Below, piece by piece: positions 45,751 through 54,260 of a stretch of 64,000 bases of DNA. Origin of the DNA: Zobellia barbeyronii. GTDB lineage: Bacteria > Bacteroidota > Bacteroidia > Flavobacteriales > Flavobacteriaceae. The stretch lies in contig NZ_JACATN010000002.1 in assembly GCF_018603515.1 (NCBI RefSeq), positions 248,001 through 312,000 of the forward strand, in the 5' to 3' direction. The translations under genes and the position numbers were made by a program. How positions within the stretch are numbered: the stretch's first letter is position 1; the number at the start of each line of letters is the position of its first letter. The notes under the pieces were generated by a model, which saw only the letters and a program-made list of their open reading frames with translations, searched no databases and was not told the DNA's origin.

Positions 45751-46261
45751 AGAATATTTAAAAAACATAGACACCTTTGTTTTTGATGTGGATGGTGTTT
45801 TCACTGATAGTACATTGCTTATAACCTCGGAAGGCGAAATGCTTCGCAAAATGAGCGTGAAAGATGGCTACGCCGTTAAAACCGCACTACAGAAAGGTTA
45901 TAAAATATGTATTATTTCTGGAGGCACAAATGAAGGTGTAAGAAGCCGCTTGCAAGCTTTAGGCATAAAGGATATTTATTTAGGAGCACACCAAAAAATG
46001 GATGCTTTAAAAGAATATATGGACAATCATAATATTGACGTCAGCACTATGCTTTACATGGGTGATGATATTCCTGATATCCCCGTAATGAAAGTGGTTG
46101 CACTACCTACCTGCCCACAAAACGCTGTTCAGGAAGTAAAAGCTGTATCTATGTATATTTCTCATAAAAACGGCGGAGAAGGCTGCGTAAGAGATGTTAT
46201 TGAGCAGGTTTTAAAAGTAAAAGGAGACTGGATGACAAATTTTAGCGCCGCAAACGATTAA
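45734..46261 (+). CDS. KdsC-like HAD phosphatase
   Basis: A 175-residue HAD-IIIA phosphatase of the KdsC/YrbI family, which removes phosphate from KDO-8-phosphate in lipopolysaccharide synthesis. It has the catalytic aspartates in FDVDGVFTDS near residue 19, the ISGG motif II, and YMGDDIPDIPVM for motif IV. No kds genes are adjacent, so a role on another sugar phosphate is possible. It is 17 bases inside the DUF2520 gene at its start and 3 bases before maf. Confidence 0.85.
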   Translation: MEKSYKEYLKNIDTFVFDVDGVFTDSTLLITSEGEMLRKMSVKDGYAVKTALQKGYKICIISGGTNEGVRSRLQALGIKDIYLGAHQKMDALKEYMDNHNIDVSTMLYMGDDIPDIPVMKVVALPTCPQNAVQEVKAVSMYISHKNGGEGCVRDVIEQVLKVKGDWMTNFSAAND

Positions 46262-46264
46262 ATT

Positions 46265-46846
46265 ATGTTAGACTTAAATAATCACTCCATAATTCTAGCT
46301 AGCGGCTCACCAAGAAGACATCAATTTTTAAAAGAAATGGGGCTTCCGTTTGAAGTACGGTTAAAATCTGTGGACGAAGTTTATCCGCCTGAATTAGTAG
46401 GAAGCCAAATCAGCGATTATTTAGCAAAACTAAAAGCAGATGCTTTTGAAGGTTCTTTAGAAGCCGGTGAAATCCTTATTACATCAGATACTGTAGTTTG
46501 GCATAATAGCGTATCACTAGCCAAAGCAGCAGATGCTAAAGAAGCATTTGAAATGCTGAATGCTCTTTCCGGAGACTGGCACGAGGTGATAACTTCGGTT
46601 TGCTTCACCACTTCTAGCTCACAAAAAGTTGTTCACCAAGTAACCAAAGTGAAGTTCAGAGAGTTATCTGATGAAGAAATCCACTACTACATCAACAATT
46701 TCAAACCTTATGACAAGGCTGGTGCTTATGGTATTCAAGAATGGATAGGCCTAACAGGTATTGAAGAAATTAAAGGATCTTATCCTAATGTTGTAGGCCT
46801 ACCTACACAATTGGTATACAAAACGTTAATAGAAATGGTCAAGTAG
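46265..46846 (+). CDS. maf: Maf-family nucleoside triphosphate pyrophosphatase
   Basis: Hydrolyses non-canonical or modified nucleoside triphosphates (dTTP/UTP subfamily likely) to clean the nucleotide pool. The 193-residue protein has the signature ILASGSPRRHQFL near residues 10-22, catalytic aspartate in TSDTVVW, and YDKAGAYGIQEW near the end. It is third in the DUF2520-KdsC-maf operon. A lipoprotein gene follows after 36 bases. Confidence 0.93.
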   Translation: MLDLNNHSIILASGSPRRHQFLKEMGLPFEVRLKSVDEVYPPELVGSQISDYLAKLKADAFEGSLEAGEILITSDTVVWHNSVSLAKAADAKEAFEMLNALSGDWHEVITSVCFTTSSSQKVVHQVTKVKFRELSDEEIHYYINNFKPYDKAGAYGIQEWIGLTGIEEIKGSYPNVVGLPTQLVYKTLIEMVK

Positions 46847-46882
46847 TTCTTTTTGGTTAATTTTAAATAAAATTACTACCTC

Positions 46883-47830
46883 ATGAGAATTATTACCAAA
46901 CAAGCCCTTCCTCTAACATATATAGCTTTACTAATTTCCTTTACGCAATCTTGCCAAGAGGTTAAAAAAGAGACTAGTGAAGACGTTGCTGTTAATTCCG
47001 AAAAAACGGTAGAATTACCGAAGAAAGAACTTTCGGGCGAATTTAAGAAGTATTGGTACGCCGGTGATGCCGAAATTACATCTTACAAACTTCAACTAGC
47101 ACGATATGGTGAAATAAGAGACGGCAAAGCTGTTCTTGTTTTTGTTACCGAACCTCTCCTAAAGGATAAGCAAGTGAAAGCAGATGGAAACAACCCAGAT
47201 AATATCCCTGTTTTAAAACTGAATGTAACCAAGAAATATCTCACCGGAATCTACCCTTATTCCATAATGACAAGTACTTTTTATCCGGTTCATGATAACG
47301 ACCATGCGGTAAAAGTTTCGTTCTCTGCACAGGAGTGGTGCGGACAGGTTTATGCACAGCTAAATAACCGTGAAAAATTTGATATAATGTCTCATTCGTA
47401 TTTTGAAAGTGAAGCGGACCAAGACTTCAAATTAGAAAAAACCGTCCTTGAAAATGAGCTATGGAACAAGATTAGAATTTCACCTGAAACACTACCTGTA
47501 GGAGATTTAAAAATTATACCTTCTCTAGAGTTTATACGGTTGTCTCACAAAGAATTAAAAGAGTATGAATCAACTGCTAGTTTAAATAGTAAAGATGGTA
47601 TTTCAACTTACCAAATAACTTATCCTGAGTTAGAAAGAACCCTAACAATTAACTTCACAACAGCTTTTCCTTATACTATCGAAAATTGGTCTGATACCTT
47701 TAAAAGCGGCTTTGGAGAAAATGCCAAATCCATGACTTCTACAGCCACAAAAATAAAAAGTTTAAAGACTCCTTACTGGCGACAAAATGGAAATAAGGAT
47801 TTACCTTTGCGCGACAGTTTAGGCCTATAA
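46883..47830 (+). CDS. Conserved lipoprotein of unknown function
   Basis: A 315-residue exported lipoprotein (lipobox TQSC near residue 24). No catalytic motif is recognised. Features that stand out are the N-terminal YWYAGDAEITSYKLQLARYGE, a beta-rich body with SAQEWCGQVYAQL, and a LETLPVG-like linker region. Homologues in Bacteroidetes sometimes carry the label 'septum formation inhibitor Maf', apparently by transfer from the adjacent gene; this protein has no Maf fold. It sits 36 bases after maf and 4 bases before the MscS-type gene. Confidence 0.8.
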   Translation: MRIITKQALPLTYIALLISFTQSCQEVKKETSEDVAVNSEKTVELPKKELSGEFKKYWYAGDAEITSYKLQLARYGEIRDGKAVLVFVTEPLLKDKQVKADGNNPDNIPVLKLNVTKKYLTGIYPYSIMTSTFYPVHDNDHAVKVSFSAQEWCGQVYAQLNNREKFDIMSHSYFESEADQDFKLEKTVLENELWNKIRISPETLPVGDLKIIPSLEFIRLSHKELKEYESTASLNSKDGISTYQITYPELERTLTINFTTAFPYTIENWSDTFKSGFGENAKSMTSTATKIKSLKTPYWRQNGNKDLPLRDSLGL

Positions 47831-47834
47831 GTTT

Positions 47835-48389
47835 ATGCAAGAATTTTTTTTAACGTACAAGCACGAAATGATAGCTACCGCCATAACATTTGGCGTGCTA
47901 ATCATCCTAAAATTCATTACGGATAAAACCATTCGGAAAATTGGTAGAATCAGTGACATTGTAGAGGCACGAACATTATTAATTACTAAGTACGCCTCTA
48001 TTTTACTCATGCTTTTAGGTTTTGGGGTCATATCATTTATATGGGGGGTGAATTACAAAGATATTGGTCTTGTCTTTTCTTCTGTATTCACTGTCATAGG
48101 AGTCGCTTTATTTGCTAGCTGGTCTATTTTAAGCAATATTACTGCAGGAGTTATCCTATTTTTCTCGTTTCCATTCAAGATTGGTGATCGCATAAAAATT
48201 TTAGATAAGGATATTGAATCGGAAGAACCATTTTTAATTGAAGATATTAGGGCTTTTCACGTTAGCTTAAGAAAATCTAACGGAGAATTGTTAGTTTACC
48301 CTAATAACTTAATGATGCAAAAAGCGGTTACATTAATCTACACTTACGAAGAGACAGCAGAAACACCAGACGGAACTGAAGAAGCATAA
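47835..48389 (+). CDS. Small MscS-type mechanosensitive channel
   Basis: A 184-residue inner-membrane protein, short for the family. It has three membrane segments (about 10-28, 55-75, 80-105), the pore helix SILSNITAGVILFFSFPF, then a beta domain opening with KIGDRIKILDKD. Channels of this type release solutes on osmotic downshock. It lacks the C-terminal alpha/beta vestibule of E. coli MscS, so gating may differ. It begins 4 bases after the lipoprotein stop. Confidence 0.83.
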   Translation: MQEFFLTYKHEMIATAITFGVLIILKFITDKTIRKIGRISDIVEARTLLITKYASILLMLLGFGVISFIWGVNYKDIGLVFSSVFTVIGVALFASWSILSNITAGVILFFSFPFKIGDRIKILDKDIESEEPFLIEDIRAFHVSLRKSNGELLVYPNNLMMQKAVTLIYTYEETAETPDGTEEA

Positions 48390-48539
48390 TTGCGTTTCAC
48401 AAGATTCCCTATAGTACATTCCTAAATTAATTTTTGTTAAAGAAGTTTTAAAAAACCAGCTAAGCCCTTTAAACTTTCTATCTTTGGTATGGTGTCGCTT
48501 CTGTAAATCATTGGCTTCTTCCAGACTAAAACCAACTTT

Positions 48540-51065
48540 ATGCGCTATTTTTTGGCATTCCTTGCCGGAATACTCTTGTGTTCAAATATTACCAATGCAC
48601 AAAAACCTGTGCAACAATCCTCTTCTGAAATATACCATTCACTTGAAAAATTGAATTTCTTAGGTACAGCACTTTACATTGCTGCGCACCCAGATGATGA
48701 GAATACAAGACTTATTTCTTACCTATCTAATGAAACTAAAGCCAGAACAGGATATTTATCCTTAACCAGAGGCGATGGTGGACAAAACCTTATTGGACCT
48801 GAACTTCGTGAGCTTTTAGGTGTTTTACGTACACAAGAGCTTTTAGCGGCCAGACGTATAGATGGCGGCGAACAGTTTTTTTCGCGAGCTAATGATTTTG
48901 GTTATTCCAAACACCCAGATGAAACCCTAGAAATATGGAACAAAGAAGCAGTGCTAGGCGATGTCGTTTGGGCCATTCGTAATTTTAAGCCAGATGTAAT
49001 CATCAACCGTTTTGACCATAGAAGTCCCGGCACCACTCATGGGCACCATACTTCATCGGCCATGTTAAGTTTTGAAGCTTTTGATTTGGCTAGCAATAAA
49101 AATGCCTACAGTAAACAATTAGAACTTACAGAAACTTGGCAACCACAACGGTTGTTTTTCAACACTTCATGGTGGTTTTATGGCAGCCAAGAGAAATTTG
49201 ACGAGGCCGATAAATCAAAAATGGTCAATTTAGACATTGGTACCTACTACCCTATTTTAGGAAGGTCTAATAACGAAATTGCCGCTTTGGCCAGCAGCCA
49301 GCATTTATGTCAAGGTTTTGGCCGCTTATCTCAAAGAGGCACAGAAAATGAATACGTTGAGCTATTAAAAGGTTCAATGCCAAAAAATGCTAATGACATT
49401 TTTGAGGGCATAGATACTTCTTGGTCTCGTGTACCCGGTGGTAAAGCTGTTGGAGAGATTCTTTACGCTGTTGAAAAGAACTTTGACTTCGCAAACCCAT
49501 CAAAACATTTGCCGCAACTGTTAGAAGCTTACGAACTACTTCAAAAAGTAGATGACCAGTATTGGAAAGCTTTAAAATCACAAGAGTTAAAGAACATCAT
49601 TTTAAATGTTGGAGGCCTTTATCTTGAAGCTTCCGCCGAAACAGCTTTCTCTAACCCTGGAGGAAAGTTGAAAGTAAACATTGAGGCCGTTAATAGAAGT
49701 TCTGCGGATATTGTTTTGAAAACTATTTCTATCTCTTCTACGGATAAGGAGTTAAAACCTTCCATCGCCTTAAAAAATAATGAAAAGCAAACTTTTGAAA
49801 TCGATTTAGATATACCTGAAGCCACGGATTATACGAGTCCGTATTGGCTTAAAGAAAAAGGTACTCTGGGTATGTACAAAGTAGATGATCAAAAACTTAT
49901 TGGAAAACCTGAAACGCCACGAGCATTTTTAGCAAAATTCCAACTTGAATTTAATGGTAAGACCCTAACTTTTGAAAAGCCTGTTATTTATCATTACGCA
50001 AAACCCGATAAAGGTGAATTGTTTCAGCCTTTTGAAATACTACCAGAGGCTACGGCAAGTTTTAGTGATAAAGTATTAATTTTTGCCGATGGCGAGCCTA
50101 AGAAAATTTCGGTTACAGTCAAAGCTCATGCAGATAATATAAAAGGCGAACTGCAACTAAGCCATTCCAAAGGATGGGCAGTAGATGCCGAATCAAAACC
50201 TTTTGAAATTGCTAACAAAGGTGATGAACAAACACTAATTTTTACACTAACCCCACCTGCTGACGAAGACGAAAATTTTATTTCTCCGGTTATAAAACTA
50301 AACGGCAAAGAGATCACCAAAGAGTTAGTAATGATAGATTATGATCACGTTCCTACTCAATCCGTTTTACTGCCCTCAGAAGCAAAAGTAGTACGTTTAA
50401 ATATTAAAAAATCAGGAGAACACATTGGCTACATAGTTGGTGCCGGAGATGAAGTTCCTGAAAGTCTAAGTCAAATAGGTTACATCGTTCACACCATAGA
50501 ACCTAGCAGTATTGCAAAAGGTTCGTTAGACAAGTATGATGCTGTAGTTGTTGGTATTAGGGCGTACAACGTGGTAGATGAATTGAAATTCAAACAGCGT
50601 TATCTTTTTGATTATGTTGAAAAAGGAGGTAATCTTGTAGTGCAATACAATACAGCAAGCAGATGGGGCAATCAGTTTGAAAATCTGGCTCCCTACCCTA
50701 TTACATTATCTCGTGACCGGGTAACGGATGAAAATTCCGCTGTAGAAATAATAGATAAAAAGAATACCTTAGTAAATTATCCGAATAAAATTGATGCTGC
50801 TGATTTTAATGGATGGGTACAAGAGCGCGGACTTTATTTCCCTGACAAATGGGCTAAAGAATTTACTCCTGTTCTTTCTATGAGCGATAAAGGAGAATCC
50901 GATAAAAAAGGAAGTATCTTAATAGCGCCTTACGGAAAAGGAAATTACATCTATACCGGATTAAGTTTTTTTAGAGAACTACCTGCCGGTGTACCTGGAG
51001 CATACAAGCTATTTGCAAATATGCTTTCTGTTGAAAAAAATGTACAACCTACGAAATTGAATTAA
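48540..51065 (+). CDS. Secreted PIG-L/LmbE-family deacetylase with large C-terminal extension
   Basis: An 841-residue exported protein. A signal peptide (1-20, ending in TNA) precedes a PIG-L zinc deacetylase domain (about 40-300). That domain has metal motif AAHPDDENTR at residues 48-57, LTRGDGGQNLIG and the later SPGTTHGHHTSSA. The middle part (about 340-600) is beta-rich. The last 200 residues read like a ThuA/class I glutamine-amidotransferase-like domain (YDAVVVGIRAYN, EKGGNLVVQYN). It probably removes N-acetyl groups from extracellular amino sugars. The small membrane peptide and the symporter follow within 5 and 2 bases, so this looks like a three-gene operon. Confidence 0.85.
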   Translation: MRYFLAFLAGILLCSNITNAQKPVQQSSSEIYHSLEKLNFLGTALYIAAHPDDENTRLISYLSNETKARTGYLSLTRGDGGQNLIGPELRELLGVLRTQELLAARRIDGGEQFFSRANDFGYSKHPDETLEIWNKEAVLGDVVWAIRNFKPDVIINRFDHRSPGTTHGHHTSSAMLSFEAFDLASNKNAYSKQLELTETWQPQRLFFNTSWWFYGSQEKFDEADKSKMVNLDIGTYYPILGRSNNEIAALASSQHLCQGFGRLSQRGTENEYVELLKGSMPKNANDIFEGIDTSWSRVPGGKAVGEILYAVEKNFDFANPSKHLPQLLEAYELLQKVDDQYWKALKSQELKNIILNVGGLYLEASAETAFSNPGGKLKVNIEAVNRSSADIVLKTISISSTDKELKPSIALKNNEKQTFEIDLDIPEATDYTSPYWLKEKGTLGMYKVDDQKLIGKPETPRAFLAKFQLEFNGKTLTFEKPVIYHYAKPDKGELFQPFEILPEATASFSDKVLIFADGEPKKISVTVKAHADNIKGELQLSHSKGWAVDAESKPFEIANKGDEQTLIFTLTPPADEDENFISPVIKLNGKEITKELVMIDYDHVPTQSVLLPSEAKVVRLNIKKSGEHIGYIVGAGDEVPESLSQIGYIVHTIEPSSIAKGSLDKYDAVVVGIRAYNVVDELKFKQRYLFDYVEKGGNLVVQYNTASRWGNQFENLAPYPITLSRDRVTDENSAVEIIDKKNTLVNYPNKIDAADFNGWVQERGLYFPDKWAKEFTPVLSMSDKGESDKKGSILIAPYGKGNYIYTGLSFFRELPAGVPGAYKLFANMLSVEKNVQPTKLN

Positions 51066-51069
51066 AGCT

Positions 51070-51171
51070 ATGTTAGACAAGTTCGATTGGAAAAAGGAAT
51101 ACTCGTTAGTACTGATACTTAATATCATATACATACTTGTTTTTAGTTACTTAATGACTGCATTTACCTAA
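51070..51171 (+). CDS. 33-residue single-pass membrane peptide upstream of the symporter
   Basis: ATG at 51070 opens a 33-codon frame: a charged N-terminus (MLDKFDWKKEYS), one hydrophobic helix (about residues 12-30, LVLILNIIYILVFSYLM), and a TAA stop. It starts 4 bases after the deacetylase stop and ends one base before the symporter ATG. This tight packing between two coding genes leaves little chance that it is spacer. Several SSS-family transporters (for example ActP with DUF485, or PanF with YhdT) have small membrane partners, so an accessory subunit is a fair guess. Confidence 0.7.
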   Translation: MLDKFDWKKEYSLVLILNIIYILVFSYLMTAFT

Positions 51172-51172
51172 T

Positions 51173-52906
51173 ATGGGAACATTAGACTGGGTTATTTTAT
51201 CGAGTACACTGCTTTTCATAGTTGCCTATGGCGTTTGGAAAACCAGAGGAAGTAAAAGTGTAGATGACTACGTAGGTGGTGGAAAAGATGCCAAATGGTG
51301 GACCATAGGTCTGTCTGTAATGGCAACGCAAGCCAGTGCCATTACTTTTCTATCTACCCCGGGGCAGGCATTTCATGATGGCATGGGTTTTATTCAGTTT
51401 TATTTTGGGCTTCCCATAGCCATGATTATAATTTGTTTGGTTTTCCTACCCATTTATCACAGGTTAAAGGTCTATACCGCTTACGAATTTCTCGAAAACC
51501 GTTTTGATTTAAAAACACGGTCATTGGCCGCTATCTTATTTTTGGTACAAAGAGGTCTAGCTGCAGGTATTACTATTTTTGCGCCTTCCATTATATTATC
51601 TGCTGTACTAGGTTGGGATTTAAGAACCTTAAATGTTATTATTGGAGTTCTGGTTATTATTTATACCGTATCAGGTGGTACCAAAGCGGTAAGCGTTACC
51701 CAAAAACAACAAATGTTCATTATCATGACAGGAATGTTCATCACTTTCTTTTTTATATTAGGATATTTACCTGCCGATATCAACTTTGGAAAAGCACTTA
51801 AGATAGCTGGTGCCAGCAACAAGTTAAATATAATCGACTTTAGTTTTGACACCAAAAGCAGATATACTTTTTGGAGTGGTATTACAGGCGGACTATTCTT
51901 AGCTTTGGCTTATTTTGGTACCGATCAAAGTCAAGTACAACGTTACCTTTCAGGGAAATCCCTTCGCGAAAGTCAGTTAGGTCTAGTTTTTAACGGCCTG
52001 TTGAAAATACCAATGCAGTTCTTTATTCTATTGGTAGGTGTTATGGTATTTGTTTTTTATCAATACAATCCTTCGCCTTTAAACTTTAACCCTGCAGCTA
52101 CAGAGGCTGTGATGAGTTCCGAATACGCCAAAGATTATGCTATTCTTCAGGAAGGACAGGAAAAGCTAGAGGCAGAAAAGAAAATGGCCCAAAATAAGTT
52201 TTCTGCCGCTTTAGAGTTAAAAGAATACAGCGCTGTAGAAGAGGCAAAACAAGAAATTATCAGCTTAAACATAAAAGACAGTACTAATCGTGCGGCTGCC
52301 AAATCATTAATAAAAGAGGCTGATAGTACTGTTGAGACCAATGACAAGGATTACGTTTTTATCCACTTTATCCTTCATAACCTCCCAAGAGGATTGATAG
52401 GACTACTTTTAGCGGTTATTCTATCCGCAGCAATGTCATCCACCGCATCTGAACTTAATGCTTTGGGCACCATAACTGCTTTGGATTTGTACAAGAGAAA
52501 CATAAAAGGAAAATTGACTGATGAGCACTATGTTAGAGCTACAAAAGCCTTTACTCTTTTATGGGGTATAATAGCAATTTCCATAGCAAGTATTGCCAAC
52601 CTATTTGATAACCTTATTCAACTTGTTAATATAATCGGTTCCATTTTTTATGGTAATGTCTTGGGTATATTTCTACTGGCCTTTTTCTTTAAGTTTGTTA
52701 AAGGAAATGCTGTTTTCTTTGCCGCATTGCTCACACAACTTATCATCTTTGTGCTTTTTTATAATCTTATTTTTATTCACCCTACGGGCGAAGAAAAACT
52801 GGGATACCTATGGCTTAACTTCATAGGAGCTGCTTTGGTAATTGCTATGGCTATTGCTTTTGAAGGCTTTGATAGGCTATTAAAAAAACAGCCCGTAAGT
52901 CGTTAG
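51173..52906 (+). CDS. Sodium:solute symporter (SSS family)
   Basis: A 577-residue Na+-coupled importer with about thirteen membrane helices. Family marks are SVMATQASAITFLSTPGQAF, VYTAYEFLENRF, YTVSGGTKAVSVTQKQQM and the C-terminal ILSAAMSSTASELNAL. An insert of about 75 residues (roughly 316-392), highly charged and predicted coiled-coil, sits between helices on one face. The deacetylase neighbour suggests import of a sugar or amino-sugar product. Downstream, about 140 bases separate it from the lacI-type gene. Confidence 0.92.
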   Translation: MGTLDWVILSSTLLFIVAYGVWKTRGSKSVDDYVGGGKDAKWWTIGLSVMATQASAITFLSTPGQAFHDGMGFIQFYFGLPIAMIIICLVFLPIYHRLKVYTAYEFLENRFDLKTRSLAAILFLVQRGLAAGITIFAPSIILSAVLGWDLRTLNVIIGVLVIIYTVSGGTKAVSVTQKQQMFIIMTGMFITFFFILGYLPADINFGKALKIAGASNKLNIIDFSFDTKSRYTFWSGITGGLFLALAYFGTDQSQVQRYLSGKSLRESQLGLVFNGLLKIPMQFFILLVGVMVFVFYQYNPSPLNFNPAATEAVMSSEYAKDYAILQEGQEKLEAEKKMAQNKFSAALELKEYSAVEEAKQEIISLNIKDSTNRAAAKSLIKEADSTVETNDKDYVFIHFILHNLPRGLIGLLLAVILSAAMSSTASELNALGTITALDLYKRNIKGKLTDEHYVRATKAFTLLWGIIAISIASIANLFDNLIQLVNIIGSIFYGNVLGIFLLAFFFKFVKGNAVFFAALLTQLIIFVLFYNLIFIHPTGEEKLGYLWLNFIGAALVIAMAIAFEGFDRLLKKQPVSR

Positions 52907-52958
52907 AATATATTTAGTTACAGCTATTTACTATTTTATTTTCGATTAAAAATTAGCC

Positions 52959-52970
52959 GAAAACGCTTTC
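52959..52970 (-). promoter_or_regulatory. Candidate LacI-type operator upstream of the lacI gene
   Basis: GAAAACGCTTTC is a near-perfect palindrome with a central CG step. Its minus-strand reading contains AAAGCGTTT, the same nine bases found before susC. It lies 78 bases before the regulator start, fitting autoregulation. Confidence 0.55.
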
Positions 52971-53047
52971 TATAAGTTATATATCTATAATTTAGTGAAG
53001 AATTTTCTCTCACCCCAACCGATAACTAAAGCCTCTTTTATCCTAAA

Positions 53048-54088
53048 ATGACCAATAAAAAAAAGACAATTAAAGATATTGCCAAACTTGCAGGGGTATC
53101 CAAAGGAACAGTAGATCGCGTACTACACAAAAGAGGAAAGGTATCTAAAATTGCACAGGAAAAGGTTGAAAAAATATTAAAGGAAATAGAGTATCACCCC
53201 AATCCAATTGCAAGAAGTCTCAAAGAGAATAAAGCCTATAGAATTTCTATACTCATTCCAGATTCTGAAATAGATATTTATTGGCAACCAGCACATGAAG
53301 GAGTGAAAGTTGCGGAAAAAGAATTTGGGCCTTTTGGTATTGAGGTTAAAATATTCATTTATAATCCTTCCAAAAAAGAAGACTTTTACCAGAAATCTAT
53401 TGAAGCTATCAACGTTTCTCCTGATTTACTGTTAATGACCCCATTGTTTGAAAAAGAATCTTTTCAAATAAGTCAAGCCTGCAAGGAGAACGATATTAGA
53501 GTGGGTCTTTTCAATAACCACCTAAGTACAAATAAAACTCAAATTTTTATTGGGCAAGATTTAGTGCAAAGTGGGAAAATAGCAGCAGACCTTATTGATA
53601 AAACTGTGGCTCCTCAATCTGATATAGGTATAATACATATAGACAAAGAACCTCACCTACTACTAAAAGAACAAGGGTTTAAAAACTACTTTGATAATAA
53701 AAAAAGTTCACATAGGATTCTAGAAGCAAAGAACTTCAATTCGGATAACCAATCTAAATTTGAACAAGACATAGAGCAATATTTTCGTGACAATCCAAAT
53801 ATAAAGGCTCTTTTTATCACAAACTCTAAAGCATACAAAGTAGCCGAAATAGTATCAAAATTAATGAAACCATGCTCCCTAGTTGGTTACGATTTAGTAC
53901 CAAAGAACATTTCTTACCTAAAACAGGGCAAGATTGATTTCTTAATTCATCAAAGACCAAAAGAACAGGCTTATTTAAGTATCAGCCATTTTGCAGAATT
54001 TTTCCTTTTTGGCAAAAAAGTACCTCTCCAAAACCTACTTCCTATTGACATCGTTACTTCTGAAAATGTGGATTACTATATAAATTAG
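53048..54088 (+). CDS. LacI-family transcriptional regulator
   Basis: A 346-residue DNA-binding regulator. The N-terminal HTH is TIKDIAKLAGVSKGTVDRVLHKRGKV (residues 7-32), followed by the hinge helix NPIARSLKEN. The rest is a type I periplasmic-binding-like sensor domain (about 65-340; ISILIPDSEIDIYWQP, VGYDLVPKNI). Sugar-type effectors are usual. The gene precedes the susC of the second locus on the same strand. The shared AAAGCGTTT sites before both genes suggest it controls itself and that locus. Confidence 0.92.
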   Translation: MTNKKKTIKDIAKLAGVSKGTVDRVLHKRGKVSKIAQEKVEKILKEIEYHPNPIARSLKENKAYRISILIPDSEIDIYWQPAHEGVKVAEKEFGPFGIEVKIFIYNPSKKEDFYQKSIEAINVSPDLLLMTPLFEKESFQISQACKENDIRVGLFNNHLSTNKTQIFIGQDLVQSGKIAADLIDKTVAPQSDIGIIHIDKEPHLLLKEQGFKNYFDNKKSSHRILEAKNFNSDNQSKFEQDIEQYFRDNPNIKALFITNSKAYKVAEIVSKLMKPCSLVGYDLVPKNISYLKQGKIDFLIHQRPKEQAYLSISHFAEFFLFGKKVPLQNLLPIDIVTSENVDYYIN

Positions 54089-54149
54089 GATAGTTTTTAT
54101 TGACTTAGGACTCTAATACTATCATTAATACTATTCTCATAATCAAAAG

Positions 54150-54163
54150 TGTGTTCGAGCACA
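54150..54163. promoter_or_regulatory. Inverted repeat in the susC promoter region
   Basis: TGTGTTCGAGCACA is a 14-base palindrome with one mismatched pair, about 100 bases before the susC start. It may be a second regulator site. It is not found upstream of lacI. Confidence 0.35.
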
Positions 54164-54171
54164 TTTAACTT

Positions 54172-54184
54172 AAAAAGCGTTTGG
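54172..54184 (+). promoter_or_regulatory. Candidate LacI-type operator upstream of susC
   Basis: AAAAAGCGTTTGG contains AAAGCGTTT (54174-54182), the nine bases shared with the site upstream of lacI. It resembles the CcpA/LacI-family cre core. It lies about 80 bases before the susC ATG, a position for repression of this promoter. Confidence 0.55.
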
Positions 54185-54260
54185 TTTCTTAAAAATTAAG
54201 TTTACATTCACTAAACTTTAAGAAAACATTTAGAACTAACACCTTTTTAAAACTAACACT

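Noticed and set aside
54234-54260. AACTAACAC repeated just before the susC start
   Set aside because: A 9-base repeat at 17-base spacing in an AT-rich leader; no second locus supports it, so it is not called a regulatory site.
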